From: Elusimicrobiota bacterium
GTDB lineage: Bacteria; Elusimicrobiota; Elusimicrobia; FEN-1173
Reading direction: 5' to 3'
Assembly: GCA_016722575.1 (NCBI GenBank)
Contig: JADKIY010000006.1
Location: forward strand, 372,001-436,000
DNA: 64,000 nucleotides
This document shows positions 47,877 to 56,407 of this stretch, in pieces. The first letter of the stretch is position 1, and each line of letters opens with the position of its first letter. The position numbers were made by a program, and so were the translations under genes. The notes beneath the pieces were generated by a model. The model did not search any database. It was not told the DNA's origin and was given only the letters and a program-made list of their open reading frames with translations.

Positions 47877-48275
47877 GTGCAAAACGAGAACGACGCCGAC
47901 GGGGTTGTCACGGGGATCAACGTGACGCCGTTGGTGGACATTATGATGGTGTTGTTGATCGTTTTCATGGTCACGGCGCATTTTGCCTCCGAGGGGGCCT
48001 TGAAGATCCATTTGCCGGCCGCCGCCGCGGCGGACGCCGCCTCGGCGCCGAGCCTGCGCGTGACCTTGAACGCGAAGGGGGAGGCGTTCCTGCTCGAACA
48101 CCGGGTGGACGCGAACGGCCTTCGGGAGAATTTGGAGCGGGAAGCGCGGGCCAACCCCGCGGTTCGGGTCACCCTGGCGGCCGATCAGAGCCTGTCCTAC
48201 CGGGAAATCGTGGCCCTCTTGGATCTGATCAAGAAAGCCGGCGTTTCCCGGGTGGCCTTGGCCGCCCAGCCGTGA
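47877..48275 (+). CDS. exbD: ExbD/TolR-type motor subunit
   Basis: 132 residues. Short cytoplasmic N-terminus, one TM with the essential Asp in N-V-T-P-L-V-D-I-M-M-V-L-L-I-V-F-M-V (Asp21), then a periplasmic domain ending in I-K-K-A-G-V-S-R-V-A-L. GTG start 10 bp after exbB. Overlaps tonB by 4 bp. Confidence 0.93.
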   Translation: MQNENDADGVVTGINVTPLVDIMMVLLIVFMVTAHFASEGALKIHLPAAAAADAASAPSLRVTLNAKGEAFLLEHRVDANGLRENLEREARANPAVRVTLAADQSLSYREIVALLDLIKKAGVSRVALAAQP

Positions 48276-48889
48276 GACGATTGGCGGCGGGGGTGGGGGT
48301 GTCGACCGCCGTCCACGCGGCGGTCGGCGGGTTGCTCCTGTGGTTCCTGGCCGGGGACCCCCCGCTGCCGATCGTCGCGGAGTTGGATTTGTCGATGGGG
48401 AGCCTTCTGTCCCCGGCGCCTTCGAGCGGCGGCGGGACGCCCGCTCGCCTCGATTCCTGGCGGGAGGGGGCGAAGACCCCAAAAGAAACAGCGCCTCCGC
48501 CCTCCCCGCCCGCGGCGGAGCCCGAACCCGACGGTTCCGCCGGGGGGGAGGCGACGGCGACCGCGGGGGCCGGCGGAAACGGTCCCGGGGGGTATTTCTC
48601 GGTCGCCAACGTGGCGCGAAAGCCGGTGTGGGTGGCGAACCGGATTTTCGCCAGCGATTACCCCTACGTCGCCCGTCAGAAAGGACGCGACGGCCGCGTG
48701 GTGGTGGCGGTGTGGATCGGCGTCGACGGCGGGGTGGTGGACGTTCGGCTTTTGGAAGGGGCGTACGAGGCCTTGAACGAGGTCGCCCTCCGAAAGGTCA
48801 AAGGGGCGCGGTTCACCCCGGCGCGGGACGCGTCGGGACGCGCGGTGCCCTGTCGGGTGACGCTGCCTATTTCGTTTGAACTTCGCTGA
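48272..48889 (+). CDS. tonB: TonB family energy transducer
   Basis: 205 residues. N-terminal TM helix with the S-x3-H motif (Ser11, His15) needed for coupling to ExbBD, a Pro/Glu/Gly-rich periplasmic spacer (about 40-110), and a C-terminal TonB domain with Y-P-Y-V-A-R, G-R-V-V-V-A-V-W-I, a V-D-V-R-L-L-E-G strand and A-L-R-K-V-K-G-A-R-F-T-P. GTG start overlapping exbD (GTGA). Confidence 0.92.
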   Translation: MRRLAAGVGVSTAVHAAVGGLLLWFLAGDPPLPIVAELDLSMGSLLSPAPSSGGGTPARLDSWREGAKTPKETAPPPSPPAAEPEPDGSAGGEATATAGAGGNGPGGYFSVANVARKPVWVANRIFASDYPYVARQKGRDGRVVVAVWIGVDGGVVDVRLLEGAYEALNEVALRKVKGARFTPARDASGRAVPCRVTLPISFELR

Positions 48890-48916
48890 TATTCCCGAAG
48901 GGAAGGGAGGTCACGT

Positions 48917-48952
48917 CCGCCCGCGCCGACGCGCGGGCGGTTTTCTTTTTTT
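48917..48952 (+). terminator. Intrinsic terminator of the TonB uptake operon
   Basis: Perfect 10-bp stem CCGCCCGCGC / GCGCGGGCGG with loop CGAC, followed by a T-rich run. Lies 28 bp after the tonB stop. Confidence 0.9.
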
Positions 48953-48963
48953 AGAGGGGGGCG

Positions 48964-49431
48964 TTAAGGGCGGTCGGACTTGAAATCTTTGCCGGGGGGG
49001 GAGGCTTTTCCGGCGTGGTCGATGAAAACGCAATCTTCGACGGCGTCGGCGGTGACGATAAAGAGGCGTTTGGAGACCCCGTCGGTGTAGCGGTCTTCGG
49101 CGGGGCGGGGAACTTGAACGGTGCCGACGGCGTTTTGAATGGTCGCGCCCAAGCGGTCGGCGGCGTTTGCGAATTGATTGACGATGGCGGCCCGGTGGGG
49201 GAATTCGTAGGTCACCAACCGGCGGCCGTCGGGCAGGGCCGTCTCCCGGGACGGTTCGCCGAAAGCGTCAAGCACCCGGGCGTAGGGCTGGCCGACCCAG
49301 CGGGACATTTCGACGTTGACGCCGGGGCGCGCGCAGCCGGCCAGGATCGACAGCGCCGCCGATGCCGCGAGGGCGCGGAGAAGGGTTTTTCGACGCCAGG
49401 TCGCTTGGGGGGGGAGGGCTTCGGGGTTCAC
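48964..49431 (-). CDS. Lipoprotein, SmpA/BamE-like pattern
   Basis: 155 residues. A long N-terminal region, then a signal segment ending in the lipobox I-L-A-G-C (Cys33). The following W-V-G-Q-P-Y-A-R-V-L-D-A-F-G-E-P-S and D-G-R-R-L-V-T-Y-E-F resemble the small SmpA/OmlA/BamE-type fold. Function unknown. Downstream of a porin on the same strand (19-bp gap), with which it is probably co-transcribed. Confidence 0.65.
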   Translation of the reverse strand: MNPEALPPQATWRRKTLLRALAASAALSILAGCARPGVNVEMSRWVGQPYARVLDAFGEPSRETALPDGRRLVTYEFPHRAAIVNQFANAADRLGATIQNAVGTVQVPRPAEDRYTDGVSKRLFIVTADAVEDCVFIDHAGKASPPGKDFKSDRP

Positions 49432-49449
49432 GGGAACGCCGACGGGTCG

Positions 49450-50760
49450 TTAGAAATGAATTTGGGTTTCGAGGGTGTAACGGCTCACGCGGGAAGCGTC
49501 GGGGCCGTAGAGGTCGCCGGGGAAAAAGTAGGCGGCGCCGGTGGAAAAAGTCACGTATCCGGAATGTCGGTAGACCAAGGTCAGATCCACTTCGGAACCC
49601 AGGGAATTGAGGCCGGCCACCTTGACCCGGGAATCGAAGAGGTAGTAGTCCAGCGACGCGGTCCATTTAATTTTCTGGACGGTGGACAAACCCAAACCGA
49701 GGGTTTTGACGCCGGAAGCCCCCGCCGGCAGTCCCGAGCCCCCGTTGGAAAAGGGCGCCGAGGCGTTGAACACGTTGGACAGGGAGGCGCCGAAGACGGA
49801 CCCGAAGCCCGTTCGCTCGAACCCGTCCCAGCGACGGGCAAAGGTCGGTTGAAAGCTTTCGTCCTTGGTGGGCGTGCCCGCGTCGTCGCCGGAGCCCGAG
49901 GCGTAAAGGGCCTTCACGCCGAAACGTCCCCAGCGGGAGGCGTCGGTTTGGGCCCCCAGTTCGATGCGCTGTCCCGAGCCCCCGATGGACGTGTTGGCGC
50001 CGCCGATTTGGGCTTCGCCGCTTTCAAAGGCCAATTCCAGTTTGTAATAAGCGTCTTTCAAATCGCCGAAGAGCCGAAGGTCGATGAAATCCCGCCGGAC
50101 GTCGGTCGCGGCCGCCGTGCCGGTGGCCAATTGGTAAACGGAGTCGGCGCCGGTTTTTTCCCGCGCCCAGGACAATTCCCAACGATTGATGTCCCGGGAA
50201 AAACCCAGGGAGCCGAGATAAAGATCGGAATCGTTCCCCGCGCCCAGGGATTCGGAAATCTTCGCGGTGAAAAGGGTGAGGTCGAGGTTCTTGGGCAGTT
50301 TTACGTCCGCCCGGAGGCCGTTGAACCCTAATTCATCGTCGGAAACAAGGACCCCGTCGCCCAGGAGGAACGGTTGCCGCCCCAGGGTGAGGGTCAGGCG
50401 GTTCCACGCCAGACCGGTGAGGCGGGCCGAGGCCCGCTCCACCCAGGGGGTGCCGTCCGCGGCGGGGTAGCGGGTGAGCGGCGCGCCCGTGCCCTCCAGG
50501 CCCCAGAGGTTGAGGGACCGAATTCGAAAATCCACGTTCAAGCCCGGCGACAGCTCGGTGGCGAGGGAAAGCCGGGCGGACTGGGAATAATAGTTGAGGG
50601 TTCCGGGCGTGGACCCGTTGGCGTCCGGGTTTAAGGTGGCGATGCCGCGAAGGCCGTAGTCGATGCCGAGATTCAGGGACCCCGGTTCGGCCCGAAGAGA
50701 CGGCGCGAGCGCCCAAAGCGCGGGGAGCGACAGAAAAAGAAGGGATTTGGGCCGAATCAT
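49450..50760 (-). CDS. Outer-membrane beta-barrel, alginate-export (AlgE) type
   Basis: 436 residues. Signal peptide (cleavage near L-R-A/E-P), then a continuous series of amphipathic strands ending in Q-I-H-F. The pattern L-G-I-D-Y-G-L-R-G near the N-terminus, L-G-R-Q-P-F-L-L-G-D-G and many R-L/S-L strands is like alginate-export porins, which serve as general substrate channels in several phyla. ATG 50760 begins the signal peptide cleanly. ATG 50778 is the longer alternative. Confidence 0.75.
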   Translation of the reverse strand: MIRPKSLLFLSLPALWALAPSLRAEPGSLNLGIDYGLRGIATLNPDANGSTPGTLNYYSQSARLSLATELSPGLNVDFRIRSLNLWGLEGTGAPLTRYPAADGTPWVERASARLTGLAWNRLTLTLGRQPFLLGDGVLVSDDELGFNGLRADVKLPKNLDLTLFTAKISESLGAGNDSDLYLGSLGFSRDINRWELSWAREKTGADSVYQLATGTAAATDVRRDFIDLRLFGDLKDAYYKLELAFESGEAQIGGANTSIGGSGQRIELGAQTDASRWGRFGVKALYASGSGDDAGTPTKDESFQPTFARRWDGFERTGFGSVFGASLSNVFNASAPFSNGGSGLPAGASGVKTLGLGLSTVQKIKWTASLDYYLFDSRVKVAGLNSLGSEVDLTLVYRHSGYVTFSTGAAYFFPGDLYGPDASRVSRYTLETQIHF

Positions 50761-50780
50761 CGGAGTCGATTCTATCATAA

Positions 50781-50824
50781 AAAGAAAAACCCCCGCCCCG
50801 GGATTCCCGGGACGGGGGTTTTCT
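50781..50824 (-). terminator. Intrinsic terminator between the two porin genes
   Basis: A 13-bp GC-rich stem (CCCCCGCCCCGGG / CCCGGGACGGGGG, one mispair) with loop ATT, flanked by T-runs on the minus strand. It ends the upstream porin transcript. The symmetric A/T flanks could also act the other way. Confidence 0.85.
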
Positions 50825-50846
50825 TTAAAGATGATTCAGAGTCTAA

Positions 50847-52220
50847 TTAGTTGCTGCCCCATTTGACCAGCAGTTTCGCGAAGGCTTTCGAAACCGAGTC
50901 GTCCTGGGCCGAGCCGCCGCCGGTCACCAGATCGTCCGGGGAGAGCATCGCGTAACCCAATTTCGCCATCACGGTGTCGCTGTGTTTGTATTTGACGGCG
51001 AGGTCGATTTCGTTGCCGATCTTTTTGCTGGTGCCGCCACCGACGGGGAGGGCTTTGGAGGTCTTCGCCATGATGTAATCGGCGTGGAGGCTGACTTTGT
51101 TGTCCATCACCGGGAGGACGTAGTGCCCGCCCAACTTAATGATGTTGAAGCCGGCGCCTTCAAGACCGGAGTCCAACCCAGCGCCAACGCCGGGGTGCGA
51201 GGCGGCGAAGGTGTTGTCGTTGGTCAGAATTTCGCCGTAACGGTAGTCGCTGCTGATGGCGCGGAAGGCCTTGTCGCTGTTGTCCGCGTTGTTGTCACCG
51301 GAGGCGTTGACCAAGTCGGCGTGAACGCCGAAGGCGTTGTCTTTGCCGCCGTTCCAGTCGGCCGACAGGATCATGAGGGAGCCTTTGTGCTTTTTCTTGG
51401 AGGCGCCCGCGTTCAGCTGGCCGCCGTTGATCGCGTATTCCAAGTTGGCGTGGAAGGTGTCCTTGGGGCAAGCCACACCGGCGCGGAGGTCGATCACGGT
51501 GAGGTTGTCGTTGTCGCTGGTCGCAAAGGTGTTGGCCTGGGTGCGGCTGTAGTAGCCGATTTCCAGGGGCACTTTGAGGTTCGGGAGCTTCAAGAGCTCG
51601 TCGGAGGAGGCGGTGATCCAGGTGGCGTTGGTGTCGCCGGGAGCCGCTTCGCCCGCGTCCGTGGAGCCCACGGCGTCGTTGTCGAAGACTTTGCCGGTGA
51701 CGCCGAGCAAGGTGACGGGACCGACTTTCTTCGAAACCGCCAAGGCGTCCAAGGCGTTGACGCTCAGGCTGTCATCGTTCACGGGACCGAAGTAAACGAT
51801 GGAGTCGTTGGCGCGGCCGACGTATTGGCGGCCGAGACGAACGCTGTCCAGGGAGAAGAAGTTCGCCAGATCCAAATAGGAGTTCTGGATGACGAAGGCG
51901 GACTGTTCGGTGTTGAGATTCGTCGGAACGGCGGCGGAGCCGTATTGGGCGGCACCGGTGGTCGACGGGTTGCGCACGACTTCCACGCGGGCTTTGACGT
52001 CGTCGGTCACTTCGGCCGAGAGACCCACGCGAACGCGGGTGACGGTGTTGCCGCGATGGTCGTTGGCGGGATCCGAGGAGTCCGCTTCGTTGCTGGCCGA
52101 CACGCCCAACACTTCGATGGAGCCGTCGGTGGAGATGTTCTTAAGACCCAGCGCGTCGGCAGCGAACGCCGGGGATCCGGCGAGCGCCAACGCAGCGAGT
52201 GCCACTGTCCAGTTTCTCAT
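50847..52220 (-). CDS. Major porin-like outer-membrane protein
   Basis: 457 residues. Signal peptide M-R-N-W-T-V-A-L-A-A-L-A-L-A-G-S-P-A-F-A, then a strand-rich barrel with many Asp/Asn/Gly turns. V-R-L-G-R-Q-Y-V-G is the porin strand most like AlgE/OprD relatives, and it ends in L-L-V-K-W-G-S-N rather than the usual Phe. Moderate GC, a strong GGAGG before ATG 52220, a consensus-like promoter and its own terminator suggest high expression. Earlier in-frame starts (to 52280) lie in the structured leader and are rejected. Confidence 0.75.
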   Translation of the reverse strand: MRNWTVALAALALAGSPAFAADALGLKNISTDGSIEVLGVSASNEADSSDPANDHRGNTVTRVRVGLSAEVTDDVKARVEVVRNPSTTGAAQYGSAAVPTNLNTEQSAFVIQNSYLDLANFFSLDSVRLGRQYVGRANDSIVYFGPVNDDSLSVNALDALAVSKKVGPVTLLGVTGKVFDNDAVGSTDAGEAAPGDTNATWITASSDELLKLPNLKVPLEIGYYSRTQANTFATSDNDNLTVIDLRAGVACPKDTFHANLEYAINGGQLNAGASKKKHKGSLMILSADWNGGKDNAFGVHADLVNASGDNNADNSDKAFRAISSDYRYGEILTNDNTFAASHPGVGAGLDSGLEGAGFNIIKLGGHYVLPVMDNKVSLHADYIMAKTSKALPVGGGTSKKIGNEIDLAVKYKHSDTVMAKLGYAMLSPDDLVTGGGSAQDDSVSKAFAKLLVKWGSN

Positions 52221-52476
52221 TTGTGTGTTGCCTCCTTCGTTGGAGAGAATCCGGCCGCGCGTCAGCGCGCGTCCGAACAACTCATGTTCACCGAATCACG
52301 GTGGGGTCCCCACCGTAAGGGGACAGGGAGCCGGCCTTGGACGGCGGAGCTTCCTGACCCCCTATGCAAAAACCGACCGTCGACCGCCTTCGGTGAGAGC
52401 GGCCAAAGACTCGGCTTTCAAGCAGGGGACCCAACCACACGGGCTTATTTCTATTAAATTGTATTGGCGCTGTCAA
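52221..52476 (-). promoter_or_regulatory. Promoter and long structured leader of the porin gene
   Basis: On the minus strand, TTGACA (52476-52471), 17-bp spacer, TAGAAA (52453-52448), giving a start near 52441 and a leader of about 220 nt. The leader can form ACGGTGGG-GAC-CCCACCGT, GGCCGC/GCGGTC and CAGGAAGC/GCTCCCTG hairpins before the GGAGG site. No known riboswitch class was recognised. RNA-based control is inferred from this structure alone. Confidence 0.55.
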
Positions 52477-52651
52477 ATATTGCAAGGGTTTTCTTTTAAA
52501 TTAATCCTTGAAAGCCGGGCGGCATCGGGGCTATACATATATAAGTCACAGTGAAAACCCCGGCCGGAGCGGCAAAGCGGAAAACGGATTTACGTTCCGC
52601 GGCCGGATTTGGTATAACTGTCGCAACTCATTTACACCAGGATGATTTTCA
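52477..52651 (+). promoter_or_regulatory. AT-rich intergenic part with weak promoter for the adaptor gene
   Basis: A TATAAC -10-like box at 52613-52618 faces the adaptor gene, with only a poor -35 (TTTACG near 52589). AGGATGA at 52637-52643 serves the TTG start at 52652. Nothing else is recognisable. Confidence 0.4.
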
Positions 52652-53800
52652 TTGACCGATAAACCGCATTCCCATACCCCCGAAGCCGGAGCGGCGAAGC
52701 CGACGCCGGCCCCCGCCGCCAAGCCGGCCGCCCACGCCGGGGCCGCCAAAAAGAAGGGCGCCGATTTCGTTAAAAAACACAAGTTCGTCGCCATGGCCGG
52801 GGCCTTCCTCGTCATCGGCTTCCTCATGTGGGGGGTCCTGAAGCTCATGGGCGGCAAACCCGCCGCCGGTCCCGCCCAAAACACCGGCAGCGGCACCATC
52901 GCCGTCAACGTGTTGGAAATGAAACCCGACCATTTTCAGGACATGATGATCGCCGTGGGCTCCATCAAGGGCGGGTCGGAAATCCCCCTTCGCTTCGAAG
53001 TCGAGGGCGGCATCGACCTCTTTGAGTTCCGCCAGGGCGACAAAGTCCGCAAGGGCGACATCATCGCCCGGCTCAGCCAGCGGGACGCCTATTTGAAGCT
53101 CAAGAAGGCCCGGTTGGAATTGGAGCAGATGGAAAAGCTCTACGCCATCGGCGGCGTCTCCTTGAACAAATTGGAAGAGGCCCGGGTCTCCTCGGACCTG
53201 GCGGCCTTGGAACTGGAAAAGACCGTTCTTCGGTCCCCCCGGGACGGCATTTTGGGGGACAAGGACGCCGAAGTGGGGGAATTCGTCACCCCCGCCAAGA
53301 AAGTGGCGACCCTGGTCAACATCGAAACCGTGCTGGTGTCCATCGGCGTCATCGAAAAGGAAATCGACCGGATTTTCCCGGGCCAAAAAGTCGTTTTGAC
53401 CGTCGACACCTACCCCAACGTGGAATTCACCGGCCGGGTGGAAAACATCAACCCCATGGTCACCCAGGGCAGCCGGACGCTGGGCGTCGAGGCCCGGCTG
53501 GAAAACGAAGGCGGGTTGCTCCTGCCCGGCATGTTCGCCCGGGCCCGCATCACGATTTTTGAGCAGGACAACGCCCTGTTCGTCCCCAACGATTCGCTTG
53601 AAAAAACCCCCACGGGCCAACGGGTCTACGTGGTCACCAAGGACAACAAAGCCGACGCCCGCGACGTGGAGGTCGGTTACGTGTCCAGCCAGTTCTCCCT
53701 CATCAACAAAGGGTTGGAGGCGGGGGAATTGGTGGTCACCCAGAAACCCCAGGACCTGAAGGCGGGTTCTCCCGTCAAGATCATCGAAACGCAGAAGTAA
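52652..53800 (+). CDS. Periplasmic adaptor (HlyD/RND membrane-fusion type) without a pump
   Basis: 382 residues. An unusual cytoplasmic Ala/Pro/Lys-rich N-terminus (about 1-45), one TM anchor (about 48-66), then lipoyl/barrel-sandwich and beta-barrel parts: V-R-K-G-D-I-I-A-R-L, a short helical hairpin, V-L-R-S-P-R-D-G-I-L-G and the P-G-Q-K-V-V-L-T-V-D strand. Such proteins bridge an inner-membrane transporter and an outer channel. No transporter follows; a sensor kinase gene does. TTG start. Confidence 0.85.
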   Translation: MTDKPHSHTPEAGAAKPTPAPAAKPAAHAGAAKKKGADFVKKHKFVAMAGAFLVIGFLMWGVLKLMGGKPAAGPAQNTGSGTIAVNVLEMKPDHFQDMMIAVGSIKGGSEIPLRFEVEGGIDLFEFRQGDKVRKGDIIARLSQRDAYLKLKKARLELEQMEKLYAIGGVSLNKLEEARVSSDLAALELEKTVLRSPRDGILGDKDAEVGEFVTPAKKVATLVNIETVLVSIGVIEKEIDRIFPGQKVVLTVDTYPNVEFTGRVENINPMVTQGSRTLGVEARLENEGGLLLPGMFARARITIFEQDNALFVPNDSLEKTPTGQRVYVVTKDNKADARDVEVGYVSSQFSLINKGLEAGELVVTQKPQDLKAGSPVKIIETQK

Positions 53801-53827
53801 TCCCCGGCCCGGGGGCCCACAAAGCCC

Positions 53828-53866
53828 TTGATTTTGGCCCGTTCGTCGCATACATATTAGTGATGG
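53828..53866 (+). promoter_or_regulatory. Possible promoter of the sensor kinase gene
   Basis: TTGATT (53828-53833), 17-bp spacer, TACATA (53851-53856), 20 bp before the ATG at 53877. It would give the signalling genes a separate start from the adaptor gene. Confidence 0.45.
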
Positions 53867-53876
53867 GTACCCTTCT

Positions 53877-55331
53877 ATGAAACTCCGCGCCCGGCTTAGC
53901 CTTTTCACCGTTCTCATCATCGCGTCCCTGGTGGGCGGCATCAGTTTGTCCACCCTGTTTTTCCTTCGGAACCTGTTCGTGGTGGACAGCGCCTCCAGCC
54001 AAAGGACCCTGTTGGGCAGTTTTCAGCGGGTGTGCGAGGAATCCATCGAGTCCTCCGACCCCGTCATCGCCTCGAATTTCAGCAAAAGCTTGGAAAAGTC
54101 GGTCCCCGGCCTGGCCTACGCCGCCTTCACCAACGTGCCCCTGCAGCGGACCCTGGGCGAGAACGCCCGCTTCCTTCAAATTTATTCGGACCTCGCCATG
54201 GCCGCGCGCCTGGGGCCGGACCGACGCAACGTCAACACCCCGGGCGGCGACGTGATCCTGGAGATGTCGGCCGAGATCGTGGTCCGCGGCGAATCCTACG
54301 GGGTCGCCCGGTTGGGCTTTTATGAAAAATACGTCGACGCCTCCGTTGCCGAAAAGGTCAACCGGGTGCAGCAGATCGTGTTCGTCGTGGCCGCCGGCGC
54401 CCTGTTGTTGGCGATCCTCGCCGCGTTCTGGTTGTCGGGCCAGTTGGTCTACCCCATCCGCCAGCTGGCCGACGGCGCCAAGGCCATCGGCGACGGCAAT
54501 TTGGACACGCACATCAACGTGAACCGGAAAGACGAGCTCGGCTTTTTGGCGGACGAGTTCAACATCATGGCCGTGAAGCTCAAGGAGCTCGACCAGTTGA
54601 AGGACGACTTCGTGTCCTCGGTGTCCCACGAACTGCGCTCGCCCCTGGCCGCCATTTCGGGCTACGTGGAGCTCATGACCCGAAAGCCCCTGGAGCAGAT
54701 CCCCGTGGAGAAGCGCACCAAGGCCTTCGGGATCATTCAAGAGAGCACGACGCGCCTCACGGGCTTCATCAACGACATTTTGGATTTGGCCAAGATCAAA
54801 GCCGGGCGGGTCGACATTCGAAAGACCAACGTGCACCTGGGCAAATCCATCGAGGAAATCGTGGGGCTCTTCGCGCCGCTCTTCGAGAAAAAGAAGATCA
54901 CCGGAACGGTCTCGGTGCCGTCGGAGCTTCCCATTTTGGCCCTGGACGAGGAAAAGATGAAGCAGGTGATCACCAACCTGATCTCGAACGCCTACAAGTT
55001 CACCCCCGAGGGCGGGCGCATCACCGTGTCGGCCGAGGATTCCGGCGACACGATCGTCGTGGCCGTGACCGACACCGGCATCGGCATTCCCAAGGACTAC
55101 GTCAGCCAGCTGTTCGAGCGTTTCAAGCAGGTGCCGGGCACGCGCGAGAAAATGGGCGGCCCCAAGGGCACCGGCCTGGGCCTGGCCATCGCCAAGGGCA
55201 TCGTGGAAGCCCACGGCGGAAAAATTTGGGTGGAAAGCGAAGTGGGGCAGGGGAGTTCCTTCAAGTTCACCCTGCCCAAGGCGGCGACGGAGTCGTCGGT
55301 TCAAGCGAACATTTTTTCCCGGGGGGGTTGA
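53877..55331 (+). CDS. Membrane sensor histidine kinase
   Basis: 484 residues: TM1 (about 10-30), a periplasmic sensing part of about 130 residues, TM2 (about 163-182), HAMP (about 184-236), and HisKA with the phospho-acceptor His251 in S-V-S-H-E-L-R-S-P-L. The ATPase domain has N-L-I-S-N-A-Y-K-F-T-P, D-T-G-I-G-I-P and G-T-G-L-G-L-A-I-A-K-G. All catalytic boxes are intact. The next two genes encode response regulators 3 and 76 bp further on, so phosphotransfer to one or both is likely. Confidence 0.92.
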   Translation: MKLRARLSLFTVLIIASLVGGISLSTLFFLRNLFVVDSASSQRTLLGSFQRVCEESIESSDPVIASNFSKSLEKSVPGLAYAAFTNVPLQRTLGENARFLQIYSDLAMAARLGPDRRNVNTPGGDVILEMSAEIVVRGESYGVARLGFYEKYVDASVAEKVNRVQQIVFVVAAGALLLAILAAFWLSGQLVYPIRQLADGAKAIGDGNLDTHINVNRKDELGFLADEFNIMAVKLKELDQLKDDFVSSVSHELRSPLAAISGYVELMTRKPLEQIPVEKRTKAFGIIQESTTRLTGFINDILDLAKIKAGRVDIRKTNVHLGKSIEEIVGLFAPLFEKKKITGTVSVPSELPILALDEEKMKQVITNLISNAYKFTPEGGRITVSAEDSGDTIVVAVTDTGIGIPKDYVSQLFERFKQVPGTREKMGGPKGTGLGLAIAKGIVEAHGGKIWVESEVGQGSSFKFTLPKAATESSVQANIFSRGG

Positions 55332-55334
55332 TCA

Positions 55335-56369
55335 TTGGCCGAGCTTGAGAACGGGCCCGCTCGAAAACCGCGCATCCTCGTCATCGACGACGAGGCCAAC
55401 CTGCCCATTTTCCTCAAGGATTTTCTGGAAGAGAGCGGCTTCGAAGTCTCCATGTGCTACACGGGCAAAACCGCCATGCGGACCGCCCTGGAGAACCCGC
55501 CCGACGCCATCATTTTGGACGTGGATTTGCCCGACATCGACGGCTATTCCCTGTGCCGGAGCATGCGGCGCACCAGCACGCTGCGCACCGTGCCCATCGT
55601 CATGTTGACCGCCCTGGCGGACCAGCGGAACGAAATCGCCGGCCTCAAAGCCGGGGCCGACGACTACCTCACCAAGCCCATCGACACCGAGCGCCTCCTG
55701 GCCCGGCTCAACAACGCCATCAGCCGGAACATCCGCGAGCTGGACGCCAACCCCCTGACCCACCTGCCGGGGAACACCAGCATCATTCAGGAAATCGAGC
55801 GGCAGCTCCACCAGCAGAATCCCTTCGCCGTCATCTACGCCGACTTGAACAATTTTAAAGCCTTCAACGACCGCTACGGTTTTTTGCGGGGGGATCAGGC
55901 CATCAAATTGGCCGCCCAGTGCCTCGTGTTGAGCGCGGAAAAGGGCGCGTCCCTTTCTTCCGGCATGGTCGGTTCCTGGTTCATCGGCCACGTGGGCGGC
56001 GATGATTTCATCATCGTCCTTCCGGCCGACCAGGCGGAGGACACCTGCAAGGAAATCATTTCAAAATTCGACAGCCAGGTGCCGAACCTCTACGACGAGG
56101 AAGACCGCCAGCGGGGGTTCATTTTGGGGAAAAACCGGCAGGGCCAACCCCTCCAATACCCGTTTATCGGAATGGCGCTGGTGATCGTTTCCAACGGGGA
56201 CAAGCGCTTCACCCACCCCGGCGAAATCAGCTCCATGGCCAGCGAATTGAAGAGCTTCGCCAAGTCTTTCGGCAAAAGCGCCTACGTGCTGGACCGGCGT
56301 CGCAACACCGCGGACGTTTTGGAAGGCCCCGTGGGCATCGTGCCCCCGCCCGCGGCGGCCGCCGGCTGA
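55335..56369 (+). CDS. Response regulator with GGDEF-like output (GGDDF)
   Basis: 344 residues. The receiver domain (about 10-130) has acceptor Asp62 in I-I-L-D-V-D-L-P-D and T-K-P. The GGDEF-type domain (about 145-310) starts with N-P-L-T-H-L-P-G-N, and its signature reads G-G-D-D-F (221-225), with Asp where the catalytic Glu normally sits, and Y-A-D-L-N-N-F-K in the metal-binding strand. It may be a poor or inactive diguanylate cyclase acting as a sensor or interaction module. TTG start 3 bp after the kinase. Confidence 0.88.
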   Translation: MAELENGPARKPRILVIDDEANLPIFLKDFLEESGFEVSMCYTGKTAMRTALENPPDAIILDVDLPDIDGYSLCRSMRRTSTLRTVPIVMLTALADQRNEIAGLKAGADDYLTKPIDTERLLARLNNAISRNIRELDANPLTHLPGNTSIIQEIERQLHQQNPFAVIYADLNNFKAFNDRYGFLRGDQAIKLAAQCLVLSAEKGASLSSGMVGSWFIGHVGGDDFIIVLPADQAEDTCKEIISKFDSQVPNLYDEEDRQRGFILGKNRQGQPLQYPFIGMALVIVSNGDKRFTHPGEISSMASELKSFAKSFGKSAYVLDRRRNTADVLEGPVGIVPPPAAAAG

Positions 56370-56407
56370 ATTTTCAACCCGTGACACCGTAAAAAGGACA
56401 GGTTTCC

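Noticed and set aside
52221..52441. Known riboswitch class (c-di-GMP, cobalamin, fluoride) in the porin leader
   Set aside because: Hairpins are present but none of the conserved core motifs of these classes could be found by eye.
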